In this document: positions 9,034 to 17,886 of the stretch, one piece after another
How positions within the stretch are numbered: position 1 is the first letter of the stretch
How the letters are laid out: each line of letters starts with the position of its first letter
Origin: Trebonia sp050013875
GTDB taxonomy: Bacteria; Actinomycetota; Actinomycetes; Streptosporangiales; Streptosporangiaceae
Reading direction: 5' to 3'
NCBI GenBank assembly: GCA_050013875.1
Contig: JBEKEK010000051.1
Location: 1-64,000 of the forward strand
DNA: 64,000 nt
Notes under the pieces: model-generated
The model's input: the letters and a program-made list of their open reading frames with translations, nothing else
Told to the model about the DNA's origin: nothing
The model's database searches: none
Program-made: the position numbers and the translations under genes

Positions 9034-9484
9034 CGTACCCCCTCTCACCAGCTCTAACGGAGCTGGCTCGTTAGGAGTAGCAGAGCGCAGATGGCCGAGG
9101 TGGTCGGTAACTCTCGTCCGCGGATGCTGGCTGGTACTCAACAAGTCGATTAATGGAAATTGCAGTTAGTTATGCGGTGCAACGGAGCGCTCTCGGGTGT
9201 TCATCCGACCGGCCGGTGTGTGACGGATGTGTCACTGCCTGGTATGTGACCTCGTGTACGGTTTCGAGCCGAAACAGTTTGAAAGTCTTATCCCGAGAAG
9301 GTGGGATAGTCAAGTTACGGAACACTAACGGTCGCAGAATATCAGCTTCGAGTCTGCCGGGCATCCCGTCCGCTTGCGAATGTGTCACGACTCGGTTACC
9401 GACTGGCCTACGCGGCGGGTGGCCGTCCTCCGCCTGGGTCGCCCGGCACCCACCATGCGGTGATGGGCCTCTATCCTTGAACGC
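9034..9484. other. Lower-GC divergent intergenic region
   Basis: This 450-bp gap between the FHA and TIR genes is AT-richer than its surroundings. It holds a small palindrome GTTTCG-AGC-CGAAAC (9261-9275) and the pair TGTGAC...TGTCAC near 9220-9236, both possible operators. No convincing open reading frame or RNA gene was seen. Confidence 0.5.
9472..9477 (+). promoter_or_regulatory. Candidate -10 element of TIR gene (leaderless)
   Basis: TATCCT lies 7 bases before the ATG at 9485 and no ribosome-binding site is present. No clear -35 hexamer is visible 17 bp upstream. Confidence 0.5.
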
Positions 9485-10351
9485 ATGGAGGCGGCACACC
9501 GGATCGCGGACTTGCCAGCTGGCCCAGGGCGGCGGGTTTTCCTCGTTCACGGACGCGACATCAGCGCCCGCGACGAACTGATCGCCCTGCTGAGGGCGTT
9601 TGACCTGAAGGTGATCAGCTGGCGGGAGGCCTCCGCGCACGCGGGCGGGGGCACGCCTTACATCGGCGATATCGTGGCCGCCGGAATGGACCTGGCGGAT
9701 GCGGTTGTCGTGCTGCTGACTCCAGACGACATCGGCTGCGTGCGCCCGATCTTCCGCATTGAACACGACGGGCCGCACGAACTGGAGCCAACGGGCCAGG
9801 CCCGGCTCAACGTCATCTTCGAAGCGGGCATGGCGATGGCCCGCGACCGGACCCGGGTCGTTCTCGTCGAAATAGGACTGGTCCGCAAGATGAGTGATAT
9901 TGACGGCCTGAACATCATTCGAATGCACGATGCCGTTGAACCACGGAAAGATCTCGCTCAACGCCTGCGGTCTGCTGGGCTGGCGGTTGACACCGACGGC
10001 GAGGAATGGCGAACAGCCGGCCGATTCGATCGCGCTCTCCTCGCCGCAACCGATTTCGAGCCAGCTAGCCCAAATGTTGCACCGGCCGCTATTCTCGGAC
10101 AAAGCGAGGCCGAATATCGAGTCCTGCGCTGCATCGCGGAACACTTCTCCCAGCCGGATGCCCAGCGGATGAGCACGCCTTTCTCAGTGCCAGGCATGAC
10201 CTGGAGCCAAATCGCCGTCACGCTCCGGGAGCTCGCTCACGCTCAGCCCGCCTACATCGTGGGCGTCAGCGTGGGTCAACTTGACTATCCGGCCGCCATC
10301 ACCGGCCTTACCCGACGCGGCTCTGCCAGAGCCGGTTACATCTTGCCCTAG
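9485..10351 (+). CDS. TIR-domain nucleotide-binding protein (CAP12/Pycsar-effector type)
   Basis: The 288-aa protein has a TIR-like domain in about residues 16-150: RRVFLVHGRDISARDELIAL, WREASAHAGGGTPYIGDIV, DAVVVLLTPDD, and LNVIFEAGMAMARDRTRVV. The Glu in the FEAG motif is at the position of the catalytic glutamate of NAD-cleaving TIR proteins. Family members in CBASS and Pycsar systems destroy NAD+ when a cyclic nucleotide or other signal arrives, stopping infected cells. Here no cyclase gene is adjacent. The C-terminal region (about 205-288: ILGQSEAEYRVLRCIAEHFS, MTWSQIAVTLRELA) looks like a small winged helix. The divergent FHA-HTH gene is the obvious candidate partner. Domain call is firm; NADase activity and a defence role are inferred. 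Confidence 0.85.
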   Translation: MEAAHRIADLPAGPGRRVFLVHGRDISARDELIALLRAFDLKVISWREASAHAGGGTPYIGDIVAAGMDLADAVVVLLTPDDIGCVRPIFRIEHDGPHELEPTGQARLNVIFEAGMAMARDRTRVVLVEIGLVRKMSDIDGLNIIRMHDAVEPRKDLAQRLRSAGLAVDTDGEEWRTAGRFDRALLAATDFEPASPNVAPAAILGQSEAEYRVLRCIAEHFSQPDAQRMSTPFSVPGMTWSQIAVTLRELAHAQPAYIVGVSVGQLDYPAAITGLTRRGSARAGYILP

Positions 10352-10405
10352 AAGCTGAGCCAAGGCCGGGAGCGTGCGACTCCGCATTTTCCACCCGCTA
10401 GCGAC

Positions 10406-10855
10406 TCAGGCGGGCGCGAGGCCGATGCTGCCGCGCCCGCCCTGGTCAGGTCCTTCCTCTGGTACCGCGTTGACCAGGGAGTGCGCGGCCATCACGAGAT
10501 ACTCCCAGAACTGCGCGTCAAGCGGAGCGGGCAGCCCGAGCTCGTCGAGCGCGGTCCGCATGTGCTTGAGCCACAGGTCCCGCTCGGTCTCGCCGATGCG
10601 GAAGTGCACGTGCCGCATCCGCAGCCGCGGGTGCCCGCGCAGCTCGTTGTACGTGGCGGGGCCGCCCCAGTACTGGACGAGGAACAGCCGCAGATGCTCC
10701 TCGGCCGGTCCCAGGTCCTGCGTCGGGTATACCGGCCTGAGCACGGGATCGGCCGCGACCTCCTGGTAGAACCGGTGCACCAGGCGGGTGAAGGTCTCCT
10801 CGCCGCCGACGGCCTCATAGAAGGTGCGCGGCGTCCGCGCGGTCTCCTCGCTCAT
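10406..10855 (-). CDS. glbO: Truncated haemoglobin, group II (trHbO)
   Basis: The 149-aa protein closely follows mycobacterial trHbO: TFYEAVGGEETFTRLVHRFY, QYWGGPATYNELRGHPRLRM, and MAAHSLVNAVP. Conserved haem-pocket residues are Tyr30 (B10), Tyr43 (CD1), proximal His82 (in RMRHVHFRI) and Trp95 (G8). Group II globins bind oxygen very tightly and are linked to NO detoxification, peroxide chemistry and respiration. Single gene, followed 22 bp downstream on the same strand order by the MscS gene start side; the two are read in the same direction. Confidence 0.96.
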   Translation of the reverse strand: MSEETARTPRTFYEAVGGEETFTRLVHRFYQEVAADPVLRPVYPTQDLGPAEEHLRLFLVQYWGGPATYNELRGHPRLRMRHVHFRIGETERDLWLKHMRTALDELGLPAPLDAQFWEYLVMAAHSLVNAVPEEGPDQGGRGSIGLAPA

Positions 10856-10877
10856 AACGCTGCCAGCCTATCCGTCC

Positions 10878-12041
10878 CTACGCCTGCGACTCGCTGGCCG
10901 CCGGGTGAATGCCGGCCGCGGCCAGCGCCGCCTTCACCCGGGCGCGCAACTCCCGCTCGACCTCCCACTGGCGCAGCGGCGCCGTCTTGGCCACGATGCG
11001 CATGGTCACCCCGTTGCTGGAGATCTCCTGCGCGCCCCAGACCTCGGGCGGGTCGAGCAGGACCACTCGCCAGACGGGGTCGTCCCAGAGCTCTTCGGTG
11101 ACGTCGGCGAGCAGGGACTTTAGCTCCGTCAGGTTTACCTCGTACGGCACCGGGAAATCGATGACGGCCCGTGCCCAGCCCTGCGACTCGTTGCCGACCT
11201 GCTCGATCGCGCCGTTGCGGATGTGCCAGACGATGCCGCTGACGTCACGCATCCGGGTGACCCGCAGCGTGACGTTCTCCACGGTGCCGGTCGCGTCCCC
11301 GATGGTGATCACGTCGCCCACCCCGTACTGGTCCTCGACCAGCATGAAGATCCCGGCCAGGTAGTCGCGGACCATGCTCTGCGCGCCGAACCCGATCGCG
11401 ATGCCGACCACGCCGGCGCTGGCGAGCAGCGGCGCCAGGTTGATGCCGAGGTCACCGAGGATGACGACGCTGGCGATCGAGAAGATGGTGATTGACGCGA
11501 TGCTGCGCAAGATCGAGCCGAGCGCGCGGACCCGCTGCTTGCGGCGCTCGTCGACCATGGCCCGTTCGGCCTGTGCGGCGGCGCTGTTGACGGCGCCCTG
11601 GCCGGCCGCCTCACTGGCCGGATCGGTCACTGTGCCCCGGGCTGCCGCGGCGCCCAGGGGAGTGGCGTCATCCTCACCCGTGTCCGCTGCTGACTGGCCG
11701 CGCCGTCGCTGCGCCAGCCGCGCGGGCGCGCGCCGGGCAGTGGCCGCGCCGTTGCGCAGATGCGGGAGGATGGAGTGCGTCGCCCGCTCGGTCAGCCGGT
11801 TGATCACGCGGTGCACGATCGCCTGGATGACGAGCGCGAGCACCACGACGAAGATCACCCGCAGCAGCAGGTGGACCGGTCCGGAGAGAAGTTCGTTGGT
11901 TAGCACCGAGTCGTGCCGGTTGTGCGACAGGTCCCAGACGAGCTGGCAGGTCAGCCCCGGATTGGTGCCACAGCTGCCGAGCAGCGTGTCGGGCGCGGGA
12001 TGCGCACCGCCGAGCACCACCATCTGGACGCCAACCATCAC
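10878..12041 (-). CDS. Small-conductance mechanosensitive channel (MscS family)
   Basis: The 387-aa protein begins with a short extracytoplasmic segment with two cysteines (GSCGTNPGLTC), a first membrane helix (HLLLRVIFVVVLALVIQAIV), a long charged cytoplasmic insert of about 80 residues rich in Ala/Arg, two further helices (SITIFSIASVVILGDLGI and LLASAGVVGIAIGFGAQSMV, the pore-lining TM3) and the MscS beta domain (DQYGVGDVITIGDATGTVEN). The C-terminal alpha/beta region is present. MscS channels release solutes during hypo-osmotic shock. Compared with E. coli MscS (286 aa), the extra length is mainly the linker between the first two helices, predicted to be disordered. Confidence 0.93.
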   Translation of the reverse strand: MMVGVQMVVLGGAHPAPDTLLGSCGTNPGLTCQLVWDLSHNRHDSVLTNELLSGPVHLLLRVIFVVVLALVIQAIVHRVINRLTERATHSILPHLRNGAATARRAPARLAQRRRGQSAADTGEDDATPLGAAAARGTVTDPASEAAGQGAVNSAAAQAERAMVDERRKQRVRALGSILRSIASITIFSIASVVILGDLGINLAPLLASAGVVGIAIGFGAQSMVRDYLAGIFMLVEDQYGVGDVITIGDATGTVENVTLRVTRMRDVSGIVWHIRNGAIEQVGNESQGWARAVIDFPVPYEVNLTELKSLLADVTEELWDDPVWRVVLLDPPEVWGAQEISSNGVTMRIVAKTAPLRQWEVERELRARVKAALAAAGIHPAASESQA

Positions 12042-12432
12042 ACCGACCCTTCCCGTGACCCCAGCCCGAACTCCGCGTCGTCTTCAGGCGAGGCTACCGG
12101 GAACGCGTGCCCGGGAGTGAAACGCTACGTATAGCTTCCTGTCATGTATTACATTGTGGAACTATCTAGGTGCTGACAGTGAGTGGCTGGTATTGAATAG
12201 TTTGTCCAAAATACCCGATTAAATAGGCCTTTCATCGAGAAAGACAAGCCTAATCCGCTACGTGTGCGTGTTAGTGATGATCCTGTTTGTAGCAAGAGGA
12301 TTGCGATGGACGTCACAAGCCGGTTGAGGCCCAAGGACAGCGATGGCGGTGACCGCCGTCATCGCCGGGCGGCCGAAATCGGCCCGCGGGGCGCTTGCAT
12401 CGCGCAAGGATGGGCGCTTATCTGGAGGAACC
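12042..12432. other. AT-rich intergenic region with a small hairpin
   Basis: Bases about 12130-12300 are markedly richer in A/T than the rest of the window. A hairpin with inner stem CTTTC/GAAAG (12229-12243) and outer arms TAGGC/GCCTA (12224-12252) is visible. No tRNA, attachment site or convincing coding region was found. It carries the promoters of mscS (minus) and of the small downstream gene (plus). Confidence 0.5.
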
Positions 12433-12669
12433 ATGCGCAACGCATTGCCCCGGCGCCAGGCGCACCCAGCCGAGCCCGCCCCCGGCACGCTCCTGACCGC
12501 GGGCGGCGGCGACGCCGACCTGTTCGAGGTAAGCCACTATCCGGTGCAGGCGGTCTGCCGGGTCTGCCAGGAGCCGATCAGCGCCGAGACGTTCCTGCGC
12601 GCCTTCGAGCACGGCACCCGCGCCCGGGTACGGCCACTGGCCGGGGACGCTCCGCCGCCCCGGCCGTGA
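12433..12669 (+). CDS. Small hypothetical protein with a CxxC motif
   Basis: The 78-aa reading frame starts at ATG 12433 with GGAGG at 12424-12428, a good ribosome-binding site. It contains one Cys pair (AVCRVCQEPISAETF) in a sequence that looks like half of a zinc ribbon, and a proline-rich tail (GDAPPPRP). Its stop lies 10 bp before the convergent stop of the prolyl oligopeptidase gene. I do not recognise a family. A longer frame from 12343 exists but lacks a better start. Confidence 0.55.
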   Translation: MRNALPRRQAHPAEPAPGTLLTAGGGDADLFEVSHYPVQAVCRVCQEPISAETFLRAFEHGTRARVRPLAGDAPPPRP

Positions 12670-12679
12670 CGACGCCGGC

Positions 12680-14800
12680 CTAGCTTTTGTGCAGGCCGGT
12701 CTCGCGGGCCACGAAGGCGAGGCAGTCGCCGGCCAACTCGGCGGACAGGGACACCGCGCGCTGTCCGTGCCCTACCTGCCCCTCGGCGCGCAGCAGCACC
12801 GGCCGTCCGGAGGACGTGGCGTGCTGCATGGCGGCGCACATCTTGTACCCGTGCACCGGGGCCACCCGGGTGTCATTTCTGAAGACGGTGAACAGCACCG
12901 CCGGGTACGGCGTCCCGTCAACCACGCGGTGGTACGGCGAATACCCCAGCAGCCACTCCAACTCCACGGGTGACGCTGCCGTCCCGTACTCCGTGTTCCA
13001 CGTCTCGCCGATCGGGAACCGCTCGTACCGCACCATGTCGAGCAGCGGCGCCGAGCAGATCACCGCGCCGAACAAGTCGGGCCGCTGGGTGACCGCCGCC
13101 CCGACCAGCAGCCCCCCGTTCGACCCGCCCCAGACCGCGAGTCTGTCCGGCGACGTTACCCCGGTCGCGATGAGGTGCCCGGCCGCCGCGTGGAAGTCGT
13201 CGAAGACGTTCTGCTTGCGGTCCAGCATCCCCGCCCGGTGCCACTCCTCGCCTTCCTCGCTCCCGCCGCGCAGGCCCGCCACCGCGTACACGCCGCCCGC
13301 CTCTACCCAGGTGAGGATGTTCGCGGAGTAGCCGGGGGTCATGCTGATGTCGAAGCCACCGTAGCCGTAGAGAATGCAAGGCCTTTCCCCCGAACGGTCC
13401 CGTGCTTCGCCCCCCGGCGCGATGATCACCATCCGGACCTCGGTGCCGTCGGACGAGCGGTACGTGACCTGGGACGCGGTCACCTGCGGAGGGGTGGCGA
13501 CCGAGCCGGGCGATCTCGCCCAGGTGGCCAGTTCCCCGGTCACGGCGTCGTAGCGGAGTACAACCGGCGGCGTCGTGTAGTCCGTGTAACCGAACCACGC
13601 CTCGTGCCCGCCCGCGGGCCGTTCCGCGATCCCGCCGATCGAGCCGATCCCCGGCAGGCCGAGCGTGGTCAGCTGCTCGCCGGTGGCGAGGTCGTGCACG
13701 CTGACCTCGCTGACCGCGTGGCGCGTGCGCGAGACGAGCATGACCGGCCGGTCGAGGTCGTCAAGGACCGCGTAGCTGCGCAGCACCGAGGTGGCGTCCT
13801 CGGGGATAAGGTCCTGCCAGTCCTCGGGGCCCGGCGCGGCCGGGTCGGCGACGCTGATCCGGCCGCGCGGCGCGTCCAGGTCGGTGAACACGTAGAGCCG
13901 GCCGTCCCGCCCGACCCAGGGCGAGGCCTGGGCGTCAAGCCCGACCATGAGCGGGACGAGCGCCGGGGCGGCGGGGTCGCTGGCGGTCAGGTCCGCGATC
14001 CAGATGTCCTCCCGCGGCGCGGTCCCGATCGACGCCGAGATGATCAGCCACCGGCCGTCCATGCTGACGCTGGCACCGTAGTAGGTCGTCTTGTCCCGCC
14101 CGGCGCCGAACACCTCCACGTCCGACTCCGGGGCTTCGCCCACCGTGTGCAGGTAAACGCGCCGGTGGTACTGCTTCTCGTCCTCGGGGACCGCGTCCGG
14201 CGGCAGCCGCCGCACGTAGTAGAACGCCTTGCCGCCGGGCAGCCAGGCGACCCCGGAGTAGCGGCACCGGTCGATCGGCCCGTCCACCAGCTCGCCGGTC
14301 GCGACGTCAAGCACCCGCAGCAGCGACTCCTCGTCCCCGCCATGCGAGAGCTGATAGGCGAGCAGCCTGCCTTCCTTGTCCGGCTGCCAGGCATCCAGCG
14401 TGGTCCGCCCGGAGGAATCGACCGCGACCGGATCGATCAGCACGCGCTCGCCTGCGTCGGAGACCGGCAATTCGGTAATTTCATGATCTGCGACGTAGAG
14501 CACCGCGTGCTCCTGGTCCGGGTCGCGGCGGGTGTAGAACCGCGTCGTCCCGCGCCAGGCGGGCAGCCCCACCGAGCCGACCCGGAGCAGCTCCCTGACC
14601 CGGGCGGCGAACTGCTCCCGGTCGGTCAGGCCCGCCCGGTAGTCCTCCCACTGCGCCTCCTCGGCCGCCAGCCACTCCCGGGTCTGCGGGGAATCGGCAT
14701 CCTCAAGCCAGCGGTAGGGGTCCGCCACGCGGTGTCCGAAGAGATCCTCGACAAGATCGAGCCGCTGCGCTGGCGGGTACTCGGCGCGAAAAGATGCCAT
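12680..14800 (-). CDS. Prolyl oligopeptidase family serine peptidase (S9A)
   Basis: The 706-aa length is typical of cytosolic prolyl oligopeptidase. The N-terminus shows the family pattern VADPYRWLEDADSPQTREWL, followed by a seven-bladed propeller, then an alpha/beta-hydrolase domain. The nucleophile is in GGSNGG (about residue 559), the Asp in FRNDTRVAP (about 642) and the His in GQVGHG (about 677). It cleaves after proline in short peptides; the propeller excludes folded proteins. No signal peptide. A TAAGGT -10 lies 6 bases before the ATG with no ribosome-binding site, so a leaderless transcript is likely. Confidence 0.95.
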   Translation of the reverse strand: MASFRAEYPPAQRLDLVEDLFGHRVADPYRWLEDADSPQTREWLAAEEAQWEDYRAGLTDREQFAARVRELLRVGSVGLPAWRGTTRFYTRRDPDQEHAVLYVADHEITELPVSDAGERVLIDPVAVDSSGRTTLDAWQPDKEGRLLAYQLSHGGDEESLLRVLDVATGELVDGPIDRCRYSGVAWLPGGKAFYYVRRLPPDAVPEDEKQYHRRVYLHTVGEAPESDVEVFGAGRDKTTYYGASVSMDGRWLIISASIGTAPREDIWIADLTASDPAAPALVPLMVGLDAQASPWVGRDGRLYVFTDLDAPRGRISVADPAAPGPEDWQDLIPEDATSVLRSYAVLDDLDRPVMLVSRTRHAVSEVSVHDLATGEQLTTLGLPGIGSIGGIAERPAGGHEAWFGYTDYTTPPVVLRYDAVTGELATWARSPGSVATPPQVTASQVTYRSSDGTEVRMVIIAPGGEARDRSGERPCILYGYGGFDISMTPGYSANILTWVEAGGVYAVAGLRGGSEEGEEWHRAGMLDRKQNVFDDFHAAAGHLIATGVTSPDRLAVWGGSNGGLLVGAAVTQRPDLFGAVICSAPLLDMVRYERFPIGETWNTEYGTAASPVELEWLLGYSPYHRVVDGTPYPAVLFTVFRNDTRVAPVHGYKMCAAMQHATSSGRPVLLRAEGQVGHGQRAVSLSAELAGDCLAFVARETGLHKS

Positions 14801-14806
14801 AGCGGC

Positions 14807-14812
14807 ACCTTA
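14807..14812 (-). promoter_or_regulatory. Candidate -10 element of prolyl oligopeptidase gene (leaderless)
   Basis: On the minus strand TAAGGT ends 6 bases before the ATG at 14800. A weak -35 TTAACG lies 19 bp further upstream. Confidence 0.5.
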
Positions 14813-14964
14813 ATCGTTGCTCGTTACCAGGCGTTAACCAACATTCCAAGAACGCCTTGTACTCTGGAGTGGTTGGCGGAGGCACGTGGCTTCGGTCACA
14901 CCGGGATCAGTCCTGTCCCGGTGATGCGAGCGGCGCCTCAATACCGGTGCCTCCGGAGGTGCCC

Positions 14965-15474
14965 GTGCGACGCGTGCTGCTGCTCAACGTCACCTATGAG
15001 CCACTAACCACCGTCGGTCTCCGACGGGCCGTCTGCCTAGTCCTGGGCGACAAGGCAGAGATTGTGCACGACGATCCCGGCGGGCGGCTGCTGCACTCCG
15101 CCGCGATCGAGGTGGTTACCCCCTCTGTGATCCGGCTTCGCCGGTACATCCGCATCCCGCAGCGCAATCGCGTGCCGCTCACCCGGGCCGCGCTGATGCG
15201 CAGGGACAACTACAAGTGTGCCTACTGCAGCCGGCATGCCGAGACGATCGACCACGTGATCCCGCGGAGCCGGGGTGGCGGGCACGCCTGGGAGAACTGC
15301 GTCGCCGCGTGCCAGCTCTGCAACCACCGCAAGGCGGACCGGCTGCTCTCCGAGCTTGGCTGGACCCTCCCGGTGGCCCCGGCGGTACCCAAGGGCGCGC
15401 ATTGGCGGCTCATCGGGGCGCAGTACGACGGCGACCCGCAGTGGGAGGCGTATCTGGGCGCCAGTGCGGCATAG
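14965..15474 (+). CDS. HNH endonuclease
   Basis: A 169-aa protein with a zinc-type HNH domain: CAYCSRHAETIDHVIPRSRG gives the first Cys pair and the DH catalytic pair, WENCVAACQLCNHRKADRLL gives the second Cys pair and the asparagine/histidine. The N-terminal part (RRVLLLNVTYEPLTTVGLRR, VVTPSVIRLRRYIRIPQ) is characteristic of a very widespread actinobacterial HNH protein of unknown role. The GTG at 14965 is chosen because GGAGG (14955-14959) lies 5 bases before it; the reading frame is open further upstream (to 14857) without a ribosome-binding site. No restriction or phage genes are adjacent, so a housekeeping DNA-repair role is as likely as defence. Confidence 0.88.
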   Translation: MRRVLLLNVTYEPLTTVGLRRAVCLVLGDKAEIVHDDPGGRLLHSAAIEVVTPSVIRLRRYIRIPQRNRVPLTRAALMRRDNYKCAYCSRHAETIDHVIPRSRGGGHAWENCVAACQLCNHRKADRLLSELGWTLPVAPAVPKGAHWRLIGAQYDGDPQWEAYLGASAA

Positions 15475-15576
15475 CCAGACCTAGCTAAAACCCGTTGGGG
15501 TGTCGCTGGGGCACCCACTGCGCCCCGGCTCCGCGTCATTAGGCTGAATCGAAAACCCAGCCAGCTCCGGCGTCTC

Positions 15577-16167
15577 TTAATGGGCTGACGCGTGCGTAAC
15601 TGGTCCTGGTGCTTGTTGTCCGGGCTGCCGCGTACGTAACCGGGTTCGGGGGCCGGTGACGTCGTGGAGGTGGTGGATGGGGTCGTGGATGAAGTAGCGG
15701 GCAAAGGTTTCCACGGTGAAGGAGGCGCCGTCGCTGCGGCGGCCGGGGCGGAGCCACTGGCCATCGGAGAGGGCGGCGAAATGGCCGGCCAGGGCATCGG
15801 CGGCCACGGCTAGTTCGTCGGCTACCACGGCCGGGTCCTGCGCGAAGTACCGATCGTCGACCGCGGTCTCGTCCTGGTCCCAGTTGGGGTAGAGCGGATC
15901 GTCCTCGGTCAGCATCAGGCCGAGTCGGTAGTCGTAGAGACGGAACACGTCGCGGACGTGGCAGCCGTACTCTAGCGACGACCAGCGGTCCGGCTGAGTC
16001 CGGTCGGCGGCACCGGGGGCGGCGAGCGGCGCGCGCCAGGCGGCCGCGTTCGCCCGGAGCATCGCCGGGATCTGCTCACGCGGGAACGAGCTGGTGTCCA
16101 GCCCGCACTCGGGGCAGGGGCGCTCGAGCACCCAGGTCCAGTCCTTGGTGTCAGGAGTGATCGTCAT
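15577..16167 (-). CDS. DinB-like four-helix protein
   Basis: A 196-aa protein of the DinB/mycothiol-dependent-transferase fold. Signature regions are RWSSLEYGCHVRDVFRLYDY (metal-binding His in helix 2), QDPAVVADELAVAADALAGH, and ARYFIHDPIHHLHDV (second His cluster). A CPECGLD motif near residue 19 is common in this actinobacterial subgroup. The last 24 residues after HDVTG (rich in Arg, Gln and Pro) have no counterpart in typical members, which end near that point, and may be read-through of a lost stop. The ATG at 16167 is preferred over the TTG at 16176; a TAGCGT hexamer (16176-16181, minus strand) lies 8 bases upstream of it. Confidence 0.8.
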   Translation of the reverse strand: MTITPDTKDWTWVLERPCPECGLDTSSFPREQIPAMLRANAAAWRAPLAAPGAADRTQPDRWSSLEYGCHVRDVFRLYDYRLGLMLTEDDPLYPNWDQDETAVDDRYFAQDPAVVADELAVAADALAGHFAALSDGQWLRPGRRSDGASFTVETFARYFIHDPIHHLHDVTGPRTRLRTRQPGQQAPGPVTHASAH

Positions 16168-16256
16168 ATCGTCCAACGCTACTTTCCCCCCCGACCGCCC
16201 GCCAGTGGCCGCGACCGCCCGCCAGTGAACGCAGGCAAGTCCCGCGCCGGCGCCGC

Positions 16257-17075
16257 TTACGCTGGCTTGCGGGCTAGTTCGTAGGCGAAGCTGACCGTCT
16301 CGGTCAGGTGGCCGTCAACCAGGAACGGGCCGAGCTCCTGGGCGAGCGATGCGTCGAAGGCGGCCGAGTGGTCGGCGAGGGCGGGCGCCGGGAACACCGA
16401 CAGGGAACGCGCATAGCCCGCGAGCCACGGCAGCGTCCAGTCGTGGGAGACGAGAAACTCGAACCGGCCCGCCGCCGCGAACCCGGCATCGGACAGCACG
16501 AGTGTGTCGGGTCGCTGCTGCCGTGCCTGGTTCCAGTTGACGGGGACGCGGTCGGCGGCGCCGAGCGCCTGCTGCCACCGCCGCAGCCAGCTGCCGAACG
16601 CGAGCTGCCAGTCGAGCGGTCCGGCCCCGGGACCCGATGACCAGCAGAGCGCGATGAAGCCGCCGGGCGCTAGCCAGTCGCGGACAAGCCGAGCCACCAG
16701 GTCCCGGGGGAGCCGGTGAAACGCGTTGCCGATGACGACCAGCGAGAAGTGCCCCGCCGGTGCGTCCAGTTCCTCAGCGCTCGAGACGACCGTCACCATG
16801 CGCCCGGCGCCGGCACCCGCGTCGGCCTTCGAGCGCACCGCCGCGACCATGTCGGGCTCCTGATCAACCGCCCAGACCTCAGCGAAACTGTCGCGCAAGG
16901 CGAAGGCAAGCTGCCCGGTGCCGCAGGCGAGGTCGAGCAGCCGCCCGCGCCCTGACGCTCCCGTCCGCCGCAGCAGATCGCTGGTCAGCGTGTCGGGATA
17001 GGAGTGCCTGAACCGCTCGTAGTACTCGGCGGTGCCCCGGTAAAGGTCACGCCGGAAACTGAGTTCGTCGCTCAC
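16257..17075 (-). CDS. Class I SAM-dependent methyltransferase
   Basis: The 272-aa protein starts RDLYRGTAEYYERFRHSYP and has a full class I methyltransferase core: motif I LLDLACGTGQLAFAL (about 47-61), AVDQEPDM at the end of strand 2, SSAEELDAPAGHFSLV, and GNAFHRLPRDLVARLV. The C-terminal 100 residues carry a substrate-binding cap (QRPDTLVLSDAGF, SHDWTLPWLAGYARSLSVFP). It resembles trans-aconitate/UbiE-like methyltransferases of actinomycetes; the substrate is not predictable. Monocistronic, on the same strand as its neighbours but with gaps of about 80-120 bp on both sides. Confidence 0.87.
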   Translation of the reverse strand: MSDELSFRRDLYRGTAEYYERFRHSYPDTLTSDLLRRTGASGRGRLLDLACGTGQLAFALRDSFAEVWAVDQEPDMVAAVRSKADAGAGAGRMVTVVSSAEELDAPAGHFSLVVIGNAFHRLPRDLVARLVRDWLAPGGFIALCWSSGPGAGPLDWQLAFGSWLRRWQQALGAADRVPVNWNQARQQRPDTLVLSDAGFAAAGRFEFLVSHDWTLPWLAGYARSLSVFPAPALADHSAAFDASLAQELGPFLVDGHLTETVSFAYELARKPA

Positions 17076-17193
17076 AGCGCCAGCATGTCACCGCGCCACA
17101 GGATCGTCACTCGCCCCACCGGCAGAGCTCCGCCAACTTCCCGGAGCTCAAGCCGGCTGAGCCCCGGCGCCGAGGCCAGCGGCCAACCGCCGG

Positions 17194-17886
17194 CTAGCCC
17201 TGGTCGTGGGAACCCGGAACCACCAGGCCAGTCTCGTAGGCGGTGACCACGGCCTGCGTTCTGTCACGCAGCCCGAGCTTCGCCAGTATCCGGCTGACGT
17301 GCGTTTTCACGGTCTCCTCGGTGACCACGGAGCGGGCGGCGATCTCCGGGTTGGACAGTCCCTCTGCCACCAGCCGCAGGACCTGCGTCTCGCGCGGGGT
17401 GAGCGTCGCCAGCCGGGCGGCGCGCGCGCTGTCGGTCTTGGGCCGCTGGCTGGCGAACTCGCGGATCAGACGGCGGGTGACGGTCGGGGCGAGCAGCGCC
17501 TCGCCTGCCGCGATCACCCGCACGGCGTGGAAGAGCTGCTCGGCGGTGACATCCTTGAGCAGGAAGCCGCTGGCCCCGGCGCGCAGCGCGTCATACACGT
17601 AGTCGTCGAGGTCGAAGGTGGTCAGGATGAGGATGCGCGGCCGGTCCCCGCTCGGGCCGATCAGCTGCCTGGTCGCCTCGATGCCGTCCATCCCCGGCAT
17701 GCGGACGTCCATCAGGACGACGTCGGGGGAGGCGTCCCGGCAGACGCGGACCGCTTCGGCGCCGTCTTGCGCGGTCCCGACGACCGTGAAGTCCGGCTGC
17801 GTGTCGAGCAGCCCGGCGAAACCGCTGCGCACTATCTGATGGTCGTCGGCCACCACGATGCGGACCGCCGCGGCAGGCGTGCTCAT
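17194..17886 (-). CDS. NarL/LuxR-type response regulator
   Basis: The 230-aa regulator has a receiver domain (about 1-125; acidic pocket VADDHQIVRSG, phospho-acceptor Asp in VLMDVRMPGMDG, Thr in LILTTFD, Lys in GFLLKD) and a LuxR-type helix-turn-helix at about 158-220 (LTPRETQVLRLVAEGLSNPE, ETVKTHVSRILAKLGLRDRT). The ATG at 17886 overlaps the stop of the sensor kinase as ATGA, so the pair is translationally coupled. The adjacent, divergent ABC exporter operon is the probable target. Confidence 0.94.
   Translation of the reverse strand: MSTPAAAVRIVVADDHQIVRSGFAGLLDTQPDFTVVGTAQDGAEAVRVCRDASPDVVLMDVRMPGMDGIEATRQLIGPSGDRPRILILTTFDLDDYVYDALRAGASGFLLKDVTAEQLFHAVRVIAAGEALLAPTVTRRLIREFASQRPKTDSARAARLATLTPRETQVLRLVAEGLSNPEIAARSVVTEETVKTHVSRILAKLGLRDRTQAVVTAYETGLVVPGSHDQG

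Noticed and set aside
12130..12300. tRNA or attachment site in the AT-rich gap
   Set aside because: No cloverleaf and no integrase; only a small hairpin.
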